Counted from the first letter of the stretch, positions 41,786-50,645 are shown. The stretch: DNA of 64,000 bases from CAVSMC01 sp963798655 (GCA_963798655.1 CAWCUH010000001.1:186001-250000), one strand, 5' to 3'. Made by a program: numbers and translations. Notes: a model not told the origin generated them from the sequence alone.

Positions 41786-42808
41786 ATGACCGCCAAGCTC
41801 GCAGTGTCGGTGCTCGACCAGTCGACCGCGGCGCTGGGACGCGAGGAGGGCGACGCGATCCGCGAGACGCTCGCGCTCGCGCAGGCGTGCGACGCGCTCG
41901 GCTATCGACGCTATTGGCTCTCCGAGCACCACAACAGCGGCAGCATCGTCGGCACCGCGCCCGAGGTGCTGATGGCGGCGATCGCCGCGACGACGACGCG
42001 GATCCGCCTCGGCAGCGCCGGCGTGATGCTGCCGCACTACTCGGCGTTGAAAGTGGCCGAGCAGTTCCGCGTGCTCGAAGCGCTCGCGCCGGGCCGCATC
42101 GACTTGGGCGTCGGGCGCGCGCCCGGATCGGACCGGATCACCGCGTATGCGCTGAATCCGAACGCGGACGGCATGGCGCAGGAGTTTCCGCGCCAGGTGC
42201 TCGAGCTGATCCGCTGGGTCGAAGGCAAGCCGCTCGATGCCGGCGACCCGTTCGCCGGGATCGTCGCGCATCCGCGCGGCGCCACGTCGCCCGACGTGTG
42301 GATCCTCGGCAGCTCGAATTACGGCGCACAGCTCGCCGCGCACTTCGGCTTGCCTTACGCGTACGCCTATTTCTTCAGCGACGGCCGCGGCGTCGAAGAA
42401 GCGCTGCGGCTGTACCGCGACAATTACCGTCCGAGCGAGCGCTACCCGAAGGCTGTGGCGACGGTGTGCATCTGGGCGCTCGCTGCCGACTCCGAAGACG
42501 ATGCATGGCGGCTTTTCAAGACGCGCGAATACTGGCGCGTCGGCCGCGAGCAGGGCCTCTACAATCCGCTGGTGTCGCCGGAGCAGGCGGCGGCGCACCG
42601 CTACTCGGCGGCCGACCATGCGCTGATCGAGGCGATGCGCCGCAAGGCGTTCGTGGGGACCGCCGACGACGTCGCGACGCGCCTGTCCGATGAGGCGCAG
42701 CGGCTTGCGCTCGACGAGCTCGTCATCGTCACGTGGACGTACGATGCGTCGGCACGGCGGCGCTCGTACGAGCTTCTCGCCGAAGCGTTTGCGCTCGATC
42801 GCATCTAG
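41786..42808 (+). CDS. LLM-class flavin-dependent oxidoreductase (luciferase-like)
   Basis: This 340-residue TIM-barrel protein of the bacterial luciferase-like group has the start LAVSVLDQSTAALGREEGDA, the conserved RYWLSEHHN, and RIDLGVGRAPGSD. These match the subgroup often annotated as "LLM class flavin-dependent oxidoreductase". It uses reduced FMN, perhaps as a monooxygenase. Substrate is unknown. ATG 41786 is chosen by family alignment. Confidence 0.9.
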   Translation: MTAKLAVSVLDQSTAALGREEGDAIRETLALAQACDALGYRRYWLSEHHNSGSIVGTAPEVLMAAIAATTTRIRLGSAGVMLPHYSALKVAEQFRVLEALAPGRIDLGVGRAPGSDRITAYALNPNADGMAQEFPRQVLELIRWVEGKPLDAGDPFAGIVAHPRGATSPDVWILGSSNYGAQLAAHFGLPYAYAYFFSDGRGVEEALRLYRDNYRPSERYPKAVATVCIWALAADSEDDAWRLFKTREYWRVGREQGLYNPLVSPEQAAAHRYSAADHALIEAMRRKAFVGTADDVATRLSDEAQRLALDELVIVTWTYDASARRRSYELLAEAFALDRI

Positions 42809-42872
42809 CGCGCTGTACAACCGCGCGGCGCGCAGCTATCGTTCGCGTCCTGCCGGAATTGGGAAAGCAACC

Positions 42873-43271
42873 ATGCAACCGTCCACACCCGATGCGTTGG
42901 TGGATGCCGCTGCCGCCGTGCGCCGCAATGCGTACGCGCCGTACTCGAACTTCCGCGTCGGCGCCGCCGTGCGCGCATCGGATGGTCGCGTGTTTGCCGG
43001 CTGCAACGTCGAGAACGCATCGTACGGTCTTTCGATATGTGCGGAGCGCGCGGCGATCTTCAACGCGATCGCGCACGGTGCGCGCGACATCGTGGCGATA
43101 GCCGTGGTGACCGACGCGTCACCACCGGCGTCGCCGTGCGGCGCCTGTCGGCAAGTGATGTCGGAGTTCGCGCCTGATGCGCCCGTCGTCCTCGCGGGCG
43201 TGGACGGCGCGCGCATCGAGACGAGCGTGGGCGCGCTGCTGCCGACGGCGTTCCGACTTCGTCCTGCTTAG
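42873..43271 (+). CDS. cdd: Cytidine deaminase
   Basis: This 132-residue tetrameric-type deaminase has zinc site C56-A-E58 and PC89GAC92 and substrate motifs YSNFRVGAAV and GCNVENASYGLSICAE. It converts cytidine/deoxycytidine to uridine forms in pyrimidine salvage. It lies 64 bp after the LLM oxidoreductase. Confidence 0.93.
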   Translation: MQPSTPDALVDAAAAVRRNAYAPYSNFRVGAAVRASDGRVFAGCNVENASYGLSICAERAAIFNAIAHGARDIVAIAVVTDASPPASPCGACRQVMSEFAPDAPVVLAGVDGARIETSVGALLPTAFRLRPA

Positions 43272-43417
43272 CGCGCGTAAGGTTGGGCCTACAGCGTGAT
43301 CAGTGCGCGGGCGACGCCGCGGACTCGGTCCCCACGCTACGCTCATCATCGCGCGGAGGCGCAGCGCTCGTTGCGCGGCCAGCGCGACCACGCAGGACTG
43401 ACGACTGGAGGTGCACC

Positions 43418-43738
43418 GTGCAAGCTCGGCAATGGCTGGTGGGATCGGGTCTGTTGCTTTCGGTTCTCGGTGGAGCAGCGCTGTTCGCTTCGGTCCCGGC
43501 GAACGCCGCCGCCGACATGTCGAAGTCTTCGACAGCGGCGACGTCGGCGAAGACCGGCGAGGACGACACCGCGGAATTCGCGAAGCTCGACAGAAACCAT
43601 GACACCTATCTCGACAAGACGGAAGCGATCCGTGAGCCGAAGATTCTCGGCAAATGGGGCGACGCGGACTTGAACAAGGACGGCAAGATCAGCAAGGACG
43701 AATACATGTCGTTCGAACGCAAGCAGCACGCGAAGTAA
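43418..43738 (+). CDS. Exported EF-hand calcium-binding protein
   Basis: This 106-residue protein starts at GTG 43418 with GGAGGTG just upstream. A signal peptide runs to about residue 31 (VPANAAADM). Two EF-hand loops are visible: D58-x-N-x-D62...E69 and D84-x-N-x-D88...E95, both with the standard ligand spacing. It is likely a periplasmic calcium-binding protein. Confidence 0.82.
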   Translation: MQARQWLVGSGLLLSVLGGAALFASVPANAAADMSKSSTAATSAKTGEDDTAEFAKLDRNHDTYLDKTEAIREPKILGKWGDADLNKDGKISKDEYMSFERKQHAK

Positions 43739-43747
43739 CACCGATAC

Positions 43748-43769
43748 GAGCGGCGCTTCGTCGCCGCTC
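43748..43769 (+). terminator. Hairpin after the EF-hand gene
   Basis: A perfect 8-bp stem (GAGCGGCG / CGCCGCTC) with a CTTCGT loop lies 9 bp after the stop. No U-tract follows. The stretch from here to the next gene at 44032 shows no further clear signal. Confidence 0.4.
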
Positions 43770-44031
43770 GCGCCCTCGCTGATGTCCGGAGCGCCGAGTT
43801 TTGCGCCGGGACGTCAGCGTTTCGACTTCAGGATTTCGTCCGTCGCGCGGCGCAGGATCCCGGCAATGCGCCGCTTGCCCACCGCCGGCGACGTCGGACT
43901 TCAACGGCTGCCGACGCACGTGCGAGCCGATCGCGAATATTCGCCGACGGCGCGTCGATCATTCCGTTGGCGAGATCGTCCCCGTAACCGAGCATCGTCG
44001 TGTCGCGATCAGCGATACAACGGAGTCCACG

Positions 44032-44586
44032 ATGCCCTACGACAGTCGACTGTTCGACGACGCGCGAACGCTTGCACCGACGCTCGGCTGGCTCGACGAG
44101 CGGCATCGCGCCGCGATCAGCGCGCACTTGCGCCGCCTCGACGCGTCCGAGCGCACGCGCCGCTTCGGCCGTGCGCTCACCGATGCCGACATCGGCGCGT
44201 TCGTCGACGGCGTCGATTTCGCCGCTCAGTGGGCGAGCGGCGCGTTCTCGTTCGACCAACGGCTCGTCGGCTTCGCGCACGCCTGTCCGGTGCGTCGCGG
44301 CGGCGATTGCACGGTCTACGCGGCGATCAGCGTCGACGGCGACTATCGCGGTCGCGGCATCGGCCGTGCGTTGCTCGGATCGATCGTCGACCGCCTGCAC
44401 CAGGCGGCCGCGACGACCGTCGTCGCAATCGGATCGTGCTTCGAGTTGCCCGACGACGCCATTCGGGGCGACTTCACCGATCGCGGCGCACGCGCCTACG
44501 ACCTGTGCACGGGCGTGCGCATCGAAGCCGAGCGGTTGCCGGCGGGCCGCGCGTATCGCGACACGCTGGCATCGCTTCGCGCGTGA
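44032..44586 (+). CDS. GNAT-family N-acetyltransferase
   Basis: This 184-residue protein has the acetyl-CoA binding motif DYRGRGIGRALLGSIVDR. An upstream strand pair (GFAHACPVRRGGDCTVYAAISV) is typical of GNAT folds. ATG 44032 is taken because the long open extension upstream looks non-coding. Substrate unknown. Confidence 0.75.
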   Translation: MPYDSRLFDDARTLAPTLGWLDERHRAAISAHLRRLDASERTRRFGRALTDADIGAFVDGVDFAAQWASGAFSFDQRLVGFAHACPVRRGGDCTVYAAISVDGDYRGRGIGRALLGSIVDRLHQAAATTVVAIGSCFELPDDAIRGDFTDRGARAYDLCTGVRIEAERLPAGRAYRDTLASLRA

Positions 44587-44629
44587 CGCGCCGTGCGCGC
44601 CGTCGCAACAAACGACCGGACGGGCGATT

Positions 44630-44653
44630 CTAGGGCCTGCTAACAGGCCCTAG
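44630..44653. terminator. Palindrome between convergent genes, probable bidirectional terminator
   Basis: CTAGGGCCTG and CAGGCCCTAG form a perfect 10-bp stem around a CTAA loop. It lies between the acetyltransferase stop (44586) and the double-FHA gene. The FHA stop codon (CTA at 44650-44652) is inside the right arm. No long U-run follows. Confidence 0.55.
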
Positions 44654-45321
44654 TCGAGCAGGAACTCGAGCCTTTCGTCCGCCACTTCGACGACATCGCC
44701 GCTGTCGAGCGGGCGCGGCTCGTCGCCGATCGGCCGGCCGTTCACCCGCGGTCGGCGCCGGCCTTCGACGCGCGTGACGAAGTAGCCGACCGGTCGGCGC
44801 GTGATCACCGCAAGCGCACGACCCGGCTTGCCGAACGTGGCGACGACGCGATCGAGCTCGATCACGCTGCCCGAGCGGCTGCCGCGCAGCATCATCACGC
44901 GAGCCTTCGGCAGCCGCGTCTTCGCCGCCGCCGCGGGGGGCACCTCGATGCCGGTCCTCGCTTCGGCGTCGCTCGCTCCGCGGGCGAGGCCGGCGATCAG
45001 CATCGTGCGCTCGAGATCGACGCCCGTCGGCGCGCGCGCATTCACGTAGCGAAGGTGGAAGCGGCCGAGCGTGATGACGTCGCCGTTTTGCAGGATGCGC
45101 CTCGCGACACGCTGGCCGTTGACGAACGTGCCGTTCGCGCTTTCGAGGTCCTCGAGGATATGGTCGTTGCCGACCGGCACGATCACCGCCTGCGTGCGGC
45201 TCACCGCGGGGTCGTCGACGACGATCGCGTTGCCTTGTTCGCGGCCCACCGTGAGCCGCTCGCGATCGACGACACACTGGTAGACGACGGCCTCGCCGGC
45301 GGAGAGCACGAGCTTCGCCAT
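44650..45321 (-). CDS. Protein with two FHA domains
   Basis: This 223-residue protein has a first FHA domain covering about residues 1-95: GREQGNAIVVDDPAVSRTQA, then LEDLESANGTFVNGQRV. A second, weaker one covers about 140-223 (VNGRPIGDEPRPLDSGDVVEV). FHA domains read phosphothreonine. It starts 2 bp after the phosphatase stop, in a unit opposite a Ser/Thr kinase, which points to a reader of that kinase's targets. Confidence 0.82.
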   Translation of the reverse strand: MAKLVLSAGEAVVYQCVVDRERLTVGREQGNAIVVDDPAVSRTQAVIVPVGNDHILEDLESANGTFVNGQRVARRILQNGDVITLGRFHLRYVNARAPTGVDLERTMLIAGLARGASDAEARTGIEVPPAAAAKTRLPKARVMMLRGSRSGSVIELDRVVATFGKPGRALAVITRRPVGYFVTRVEGRRRPRVNGRPIGDEPRPLDSGDVVEVADERLEFLLD

Positions 45322-45323
45322 CG

Positions 45324-46133
45324 TCAGGCCGCCGCGCGTCGTTCGAGCAGTCGCGAAATCCAGCCGCGTGCGCGGCCGGTGACGACCTTCGCGAGCACGA
45401 CGGACACGTTGTCGTAGCCGCCGTTGTCCTTCGCCGCCTGCACCAGCGTCTGCGCGGCGAGCGGAAGGTTGGCCGCGAGCGAGCGCACGATCAGCTCGAT
45501 GTCGCTGTCGGCGACGAGATCGTTGAGCCCGTCCGAGCACAACACGAATACGTCGCCGGGGCGCGTGTCCTGCTCGCGCAGGTGCGGCTCGACATCCGCG
45601 GTCGCACCGAGCGCGTGGGTCACCAGGCTTCGGTTGTGCGAGTGACGCGCGTCGGACGGCGAGATCACCCCGAAATCGACCTGGTCGCGCAGCAGCGAAT
45701 CGTCGCGCGTGAGCAACTCGAGCCGGCCGTCGCGCAGCCGGTAGATCCGCGAATCGCCGATGTGCCCCAGCACGACGCTGTTAGCGTCAAAAACGGCGAG
45801 CGCGAGCGTCGTTCCCATGCCGTGGCGCGTCGCATCCGCTTGAGCCGCCTCGAAAATCGCGCGGTTGGCTTGCTTTATGCTTTGCTCGGCGGCAAGCAGT
45901 GGTGGATGCTGGCTCGCGGGCGAGCGGTCGCCGTTGAGGTTTGCGCGAAGCGCGGCGACGACGATGTCCGCGGCCATGCGGCTCGCGACCTCGCCGGCAC
46001 GGTGCCCGCCCATGCCGTCGGCGAGCGCAACGACACCGATGCGCGCGTCGATCGCGATCCGATCTTCGTTGAACTGGCGCACGTTGCCAACGTCGGTGAG
46101 CCCCGCCGCTTCGATCGACTGGCGTTTGATCAT
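45324..46133 (-). CDS. PP2C-type Ser/Thr protein phosphatase
   Basis: This 269-residue protein has the metal-dependent phosphatase motifs DARIGVVALADGMGGHRAGE, GMGTTLALAVFD, GHIGDSRIYRLRDG and LCSDGLNDLV. It is of the PppA/Stp type that reverses Hanks-kinase phosphorylation. It is divergent from the kinase gene, with 38 bp between start codons, and co-transcribed with the double-FHA gene. Confidence 0.9.
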   Translation of the reverse strand: MIKRQSIEAAGLTDVGNVRQFNEDRIAIDARIGVVALADGMGGHRAGEVASRMAADIVVAALRANLNGDRSPASQHPPLLAAEQSIKQANRAIFEAAQADATRHGMGTTLALAVFDANSVVLGHIGDSRIYRLRDGRLELLTRDDSLLRDQVDFGVISPSDARHSHNRSLVTHALGATADVEPHLREQDTRPGDVFVLCSDGLNDLVADSDIELIVRSLAANLPLAAQTLVQAAKDNGGYDNVSVVLAKVVTGRARGWISRLLERRAAA

Positions 46134-46171
46134 CGACCGAGGATATCAAGCAAGGCCCAGGTAGCGCACGC

Positions 46172-47656
46172 ATGCGAACGAGCAGCATCGGCCGCTATGA
46201 GCTCCTCGACGAGTTGAGTCGGGGCGGGATGGGTGTCGTCTACAAGGCGCGCGACCCGCTGATCGACCGCATCGTGGCGATCAAGGTGATCGGCATGGGC
46301 CTGTCGCGGCTCGAGTCGCAGGCGTTCGACGAGCGCTTCGACCGCGAGGCGCGTTCCGCCGGTCGGCTGAACCACCCCAACATCGTGACCATCCACGACA
46401 TGGGGAAGAGCGACGACGGCGCGTACATCGCGATGGAGTTCCTCGACGGCCGCTCGCTGCGCGAAATCCTCGACACCGGCATCGTGCTCGACCCGGCGCG
46501 CGTCGCGATGATCGCCGTGCAGATCGCCGACGGCCTCGCGTACGCGCACGAGCACGGCGTCGTTCACTGCGACATCAAGCCGGCGAACATCATGGTGCAG
46601 GAGCGCGGCGCCGTGAAGATCACCGACTTCGGCATCGCGCGGCTGCCGACAGGGTCGCGCACGTTCGCCGGCACGATCGTCGGCTCGCCGCGCTACATCT
46701 CGCCGGAGCAGATTCTCGGCCGGCCGATCGACGCGCGCTCCGACATCTTCTCCCTCGGCGCGGTGCTCTACGAGATGCTGACCGGCGTGCCGCCGTTCGG
46801 CGGCGGCGAGCTGGACGAGATCCTGTTCCAGGTGATCAACGACAAGCCGGAGGCGCCGAGCCATCGCAACGCGGCGATTCCCGCTGCCTTCGATGCGATC
46901 GTCGAGCGCGCGCTCGCGAAGTCGCCCGGCGATCGATACGCGTCGGCGAGCGACATGGCGGCGGCGCTTCGCGCGTCGCTGCCCGGTGAATCGCGGTCGA
47001 CGCCGCCGGCGTTGCCGGCCGCGACCGCCATGCGCGGACGGCGAACTGGCGGCGATTCGACGACGACCGTGCTGATCAGCGGGCCGGACATCGCGAGCGC
47101 CGGCGGGGTCGCCGATTTGCGCGACGGCAGCGGTTCCGATTCACCTCGATTGGCAAAGCTGGCTGCGTACGGCGTGCCGGCGATGCTGGTGCTCGCGCTG
47201 GGCACCTGGACGCTCGTCGACGGCCGGCTGTCGCGCGCCGGGCGTGCACCGCTGCCGGCGATCGCGAGCGCGCCGATCGGCGACGCGTCGGCGAACGAAG
47301 CCGCGCTCGGCGCAATCCCGGACAACGCTGCGCGGGCGCCGACGGCTCCCGTAGTAGCGGCTGCGCCGCTCGCCGACGTAGCTTCAGCGCCGGTCGCGCC
47401 GGCGGCGCTCGTCGTGTCGCCCGCGGCGAAGCCTGTTGCGACGAAGCCGCAGGCGCGGCTCACGCTCGCCGTTTCGCCGTGGGGCGAGGTGTTCGTCGAC
47501 GGCCGCAAGCGCGGCGTTTCACCTCCGCTTGCCGAGCTCAATCTCGCCCCCGGCCGCCACACGATCGAGATTCGCAACACGACATTCGCGCCGCATCGCG
47601 AAACGGTCGACGTGCTGGCGGATGCCAACGTGCGCATCAAGCACAAGTTCGAATAG
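46172..47656 (+). CDS. Membrane Ser/Thr protein kinase with C-terminal PEGA domain
   Basis: This 494-residue protein has a kinase domain (residues 8-270) with the G-loop SRGGMG, K38 and DFG at 152-154. The catalytic loop reads H132-C133-D134, so it is a non-RD kinase. One membrane helix lies near residue 330 (GVPAMLVLALGTWTLV), followed by an Ala/Pro-rich stretch and a PEGA domain (VSPWGEVFVDGRKRGVSPP). It resembles PpkA-type kinases. Phosphatase, FHA protein and lipoprotein genes lie around it. Confidence 0.88.
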   Translation: MRTSSIGRYELLDELSRGGMGVVYKARDPLIDRIVAIKVIGMGLSRLESQAFDERFDREARSAGRLNHPNIVTIHDMGKSDDGAYIAMEFLDGRSLREILDTGIVLDPARVAMIAVQIADGLAYAHEHGVVHCDIKPANIMVQERGAVKITDFGIARLPTGSRTFAGTIVGSPRYISPEQILGRPIDARSDIFSLGAVLYEMLTGVPPFGGGELDEILFQVINDKPEAPSHRNAAIPAAFDAIVERALAKSPGDRYASASDMAAALRASLPGESRSTPPALPAATAMRGRRTGGDSTTTVLISGPDIASAGGVADLRDGSGSDSPRLAKLAAYGVPAMLVLALGTWTLVDGRLSRAGRAPLPAIASAPIGDASANEAALGAIPDNAARAPTAPVVAAAPLADVASAPVAPAALVVSPAAKPVATKPQARLTLAVSPWGEVFVDGRKRGVSPPLAELNLAPGRHTIEIRNTTFAPHRETVDVLADANVRIKHKFE

Positions 47657-47660
47657 CCGC

Positions 47661-48185
47661 ATGCGCGGATTCGCATCGGCCGTCGCGGTTGTCTTGCTGT
47701 TCGCAGGCTGCGCGGACCTCGCCCGCGACCACACGCAGGCCGCGGCGCAGCCGCCGATCGCCGCGACGCGGGAGCCGCCAGCCGTCGCGAGGCGCGAACC
47801 GTCGCGTCCGCCGCCGAAGGAAGCGGTCAAGGACATCGCTCAGCCGCCGTCCGAGCCGCTACCGGGCAAGGGCACGCAGCTGCTGATGCAGGCGGCGAAA
47901 AGCTACGACGACGGCGATTATCGCAGCGCGTCGGTCCAGCTGCAGGCGTCGTTGCATGAGACGCTTACCGCAGCCGAGCAGGCGAGCGCGCATAAGTACC
48001 TCGCGTTCGTCGCGTGTGCCTCGAAGCGTGCCGCGGCGTGCCGCGAGGAATTTCGCAAGGCGCTTGCCGCGGATCCGACGTTCGAGCTTACACTTGCCGA
48101 GGCCGGGCACCCGAGCTGGGGACCGGCGTTCAAGCGCGTGAAGGCCGACGCCGCGGCGAGCGCGAAAAGGAAGCGCACGCCGTAA
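47661..48185 (+). CDS. TssQ-like lipoprotein
   Basis: This 174-residue protein has a lipobox (LLFAGC, Cys near residue 17), a Pro-rich linker and a TPR-like domain ending AEAGHPSWGPAFKRV. This pattern recalls the TssQ family of type VI secretion-associated lipoproteins. It begins 4 bp after the kinase stop. No T6SS structural genes are in the window, so either the machine is elsewhere or the protein works with the kinase alone. The TssQ assignment rests on memory of the family. Confidence 0.6.
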   Translation: MRGFASAVAVVLLFAGCADLARDHTQAAAQPPIAATREPPAVARREPSRPPPKEAVKDIAQPPSEPLPGKGTQLLMQAAKSYDDGDYRSASVQLQASLHETLTAAEQASAHKYLAFVACASKRAAACREEFRKALAADPTFELTLAEAGHPSWGPAFKRVKADAAASAKRKRTP

Positions 48186-48244
48186 TCGTTACGGCGCGCG
48201 CCGATTCCTCACAACAGCGGCGTTGCGGCCGCCGTTGCCGCGGA

Positions 48245-48400
48245 TCAGTACTTCTTGTGCTCGGCGGCTTCCTTCTCGATCTTTTGACCGCCCTTCGAGA
48301 TGTCCTCGCCGGCGCCCTGCATCGTGTTGCATCCCGACATCGCCGCGAGAACCGGCACGAACGACAGCGCCATCAGCAACGCAATCAGTTTCTTCAGCAT
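48245..48400 (-). CDS. Entericidin-type small lipoprotein
   Basis: This 51-residue protein has a lipoprotein signal (LAAMSGCNTMQGAGEDISKGG) matching the entericidin A/B family of short bacteriolytic or stress-induced lipoproteins. It ends EAAEHKKY. It is convergent with the TssQ-like gene and has no partner antitoxin-like gene adjacent. Confidence 0.82.
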   Translation of the reverse strand: MLKKLIALLMALSFVPVLAAMSGCNTMQGAGEDISKGGQKIEKEAAEHKKY

Positions 48401-48535
48401 TTGTGACCACCCTTCTGTTGTGGGAACCGGCACGGCCCGGCGCTTCGCAGTCTCGCCGCTCGAACCCCCGCAACGAATCAGCCGATCGGCCGTTAACATG
48501 TAGGGCATTGCCTAACGGGCTTCCTAACCTGCTCG

Positions 48536-49297
48536 ATGCGCCGGATCATGTACTGGCTGTTGCCGTTGCTCGTGCTCTTGTTGTCCGGGCCGCTGCTCGC
48601 CGTAGCGCTCGGCCGCGCGTCGATCGGCGGCGACTGGCGCACGGCGACGCACCGCTCTTCCGGGCTCGCGCCCGATCCAGCGGTCTACGACGACGCCGTC
48701 GTGCAGGTCTATGCGAGTCGCACGTTCGGTTGGCGCGGCGCGTTCTCCGACCACACGTGGCTCGCGGCGAAGCCGAAGGGCGCGCGCCGGTACACGCGCT
48801 ACGAAGTGATCGGCTGGTTCGCGCGCGCCGGAGGCTCGGTCGTGTCTGTGTCGGACGCACGCGCGCCGGATGCCGAGTGGTACGGCTCGCCGCCGCGGCT
48901 CGTTCGCGACGTGCGCGGCGCACAAGCTCAGGCGGTGATCGACAAGCTCGCGCAGGCGGTCGAAAGCTATCCGTACGCCGATTCGTACAGCGCGTGGCCG
49001 GGGCCGAACAGCAACACGTTCGTCGCGCACCTGGGCCGCGCGATTCCCGAGCTGCGGCTCGCGATGCCCTCGACGGCGATCGGCAAGGATTATTTCCCGC
49101 TCGGGGACATCTTCGCGCGGGCCCCGAGCGGCACCGGCTACCAGCTGTCGCTGTCGGGTCTGCTCGGCGTCACCGCCGCGGCCGACGAGGGATTCGAGCT
49201 GAACGTGCTCGGTCTCGTCATCGGTGTCGATCTGCGCCGACCGGCGCTGAAGCTTCCCGGCATCGGCCGCATCCCTGAGGGTCAAAGTAAGGAATGA
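48536..49297 (+). CDS. DUF3750-family exported or membrane protein
   Basis: This 253-residue protein has an N-terminal hydrophobic segment (MYWLLPLLVLLLSGPLLAVAL) and the family hallmark YSAWPGPNSNTFVAHLGRAIPELRLAMP. Function unknown. Its last codons (PEGQSKE) come from the edge of a palindromic repeat, and the TGA at 49295-49297 overlaps that repeat. Confidence 0.78.
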   Translation: MRRIMYWLLPLLVLLLSGPLLAVALGRASIGGDWRTATHRSSGLAPDPAVYDDAVVQVYASRTFGWRGAFSDHTWLAAKPKGARRYTRYEVIGWFARAGGSVVSVSDARAPDAEWYGSPPRLVRDVRGAQAQAVIDKLAQAVESYPYADSYSAWPGPNSNTFVAHLGRAIPELRLAMPSTAIGKDYFPLGDIFARAPSGTGYQLSLSGLLGVTAAADEGFELNVLGLVIGVDLRRPALKLPGIGRIPEGQSKE

Positions 49298-49339
49298 GGG
49301 TCAGAGTGCGGTTCCGGACGCAACAGCACTCTGACCCTC
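49296..49339. repeat. 44-bp palindromic repeat, copy 2
   Basis: This has the same 14-bp arms as the element at 34727 (GAGGGTCAGAGTGC / GCACTCTGACCCTC) around a different 16-bp centre. A decayed partial arm (GAGGGTCAAAGT) lies just before it at 49277-49288. It provides the stop codon of the minus-strand MFS gene (TCA at 49301-49303) and overlaps the stop of the DUF3750 gene. It therefore sits exactly between two convergent genes, as expected for a bidirectional hairpin terminator. Confidence 0.75.
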
Positions 49340-50560
49340 GTGCCTCATCGAGCGGCGCAGCAGCCACGACGCGATCGACAGGTTCACGAGGTTCCACGCG
49401 ATGCCGTTGACGAACGCCGCCTTGTACGAGCCGGTGAGATCGAACACGACACCCGACATCCAGCCGCCGAGCGCCATGCCGAACAACGTTGCCATGATGA
49501 CGGCGCCGACGCGTGCACCCGCTTCGCGCGGCGGGAAGAACTCGCGCACGATGATGGCGTACGAGGGCACGATGCCGCCCTGGAACAGCCCGAACAGCGC
49601 CGAGATCACGTACAGCGACACGAGATCGTCGAACGGCAGGAACAGCACGAGCGCCGTGCCCTGCAGCGCCGACCCGATCAGCAGCGTGCGAAGCCCGCCG
49701 ATCCGATCGCAGATGAAGCCGAACGCAAGGCGGCTCACGATGCCGCTCGCGAGCATCAGCGACAGCATCTGCGCGCCGCGTGCCGGACCGTAGCCCAGGT
49801 CGCCGCAGTACGCGACCAGATGCACTTGCGGCATCGACATCGCGACGCAGCACGCGAGGCCGGCGACGATCAGCAGGCCCTGCAGCGCGCCTGGCGAGAG
49901 ACCGAGCGCATGCGTCGCCGCGGCGCGCGGCCGCGCGCCCGACGGCTCGAGCACGCTGATCGGCGGCGGACGGCGAAGCCACAGCGCGAGCGGCACCATC
50001 GTCACCACGCAGAACGCGCCGATGCCGTAATACGTATGGCGCCATCCGACCGTCTCGATGAAGTGCTGGACGAGCGGCGGCCACACCGCGCCGGCGAGAT
50101 AGTTGCCGCTCGCGAAGATGCCGACCGCCGCGCCGCGGCGCCGATCGAACCACATCGACACGTGCGCGAGCAGCGGCGCGAACGTCGCTGCGCTGCCGAC
50201 GCCGATCAGCAGCCCCTGCGCAAGCGCGTAGTGGCCGAGCGAGCCGGATGCACCGGCGGTGCCGTAGCCCGCCGCCATCGCGATCGCACCGACGATCACC
50301 GGCACCATGATGCCGAAGCGATCGGACAGGCGACCCATCAGGATGCCGCTGAAGCCGAAGCCGATCATCGTGAGCGTGTACGGCAGCGACGCGGCACCGC
50401 GCGCGACGCCGAATTCGGACTGCACCGTCGGCAGCGCGACGACGACCGACCACATGCCGACGCCGCCGATCGTCGACAGCAGCAGCGACAGCGCAAGACG
50501 CAGCCACGCGTAGGGTGAATCGACTTCGGCGTTCGGCGGACGGGAATTCACGTCAATCAT
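49301..50560 (-). CDS. Major facilitator superfamily transporter
   Basis: This 419-residue protein has twelve predicted helices. The A-motif-like loop is GRLSDRFGIMVPV after helix 2, and the central loop is rich in Pro and Arg (LRRPPPISVLEPSGARPR). It looks like the oxalate/formate or monocarboxylate-type MFS group, but substrate is not certain. Start ATG 50560 is used. The gene ends inside the palindromic repeat, which may have altered its last residues (VASGTAL). Confidence 0.85.
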   Translation of the reverse strand: MIDVNSRPPNAEVDSPYAWLRLALSLLLSTIGGVGMWSVVVALPTVQSEFGVARGAASLPYTLTMIGFGFSGILMGRLSDRFGIMVPVIVGAIAMAAGYGTAGASGSLGHYALAQGLLIGVGSAATFAPLLAHVSMWFDRRRGAAVGIFASGNYLAGAVWPPLVQHFIETVGWRHTYYGIGAFCVVTMVPLALWLRRPPPISVLEPSGARPRAAATHALGLSPGALQGLLIVAGLACCVAMSMPQVHLVAYCGDLGYGPARGAQMLSLMLASGIVSRLAFGFICDRIGGLRTLLIGSALQGTALVLFLPFDDLVSLYVISALFGLFQGGIVPSYAIIVREFFPPREAGARVGAVIMATLFGMALGGWMSGVVFDLTGSYKAAFVNGIAWNLVNLSIASWLLRRSMRHEGQSAVASGTAL

Positions 50561-50645
50561 CGTGCAATGAGCGAGGCGCGATTGTGCCACGCGCGCACAC
50601 TTCCCCTTTAGAATCGCGTGCTTCGTTTGTTTCGTGGGGGAACGC

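Noticed and set aside
43801..44031. N-terminal extension of the GNAT protein
   Set aside because: Arg/Cys-rich sequence unlike the family. ATG 44032 gives the normal acetyltransferase start.
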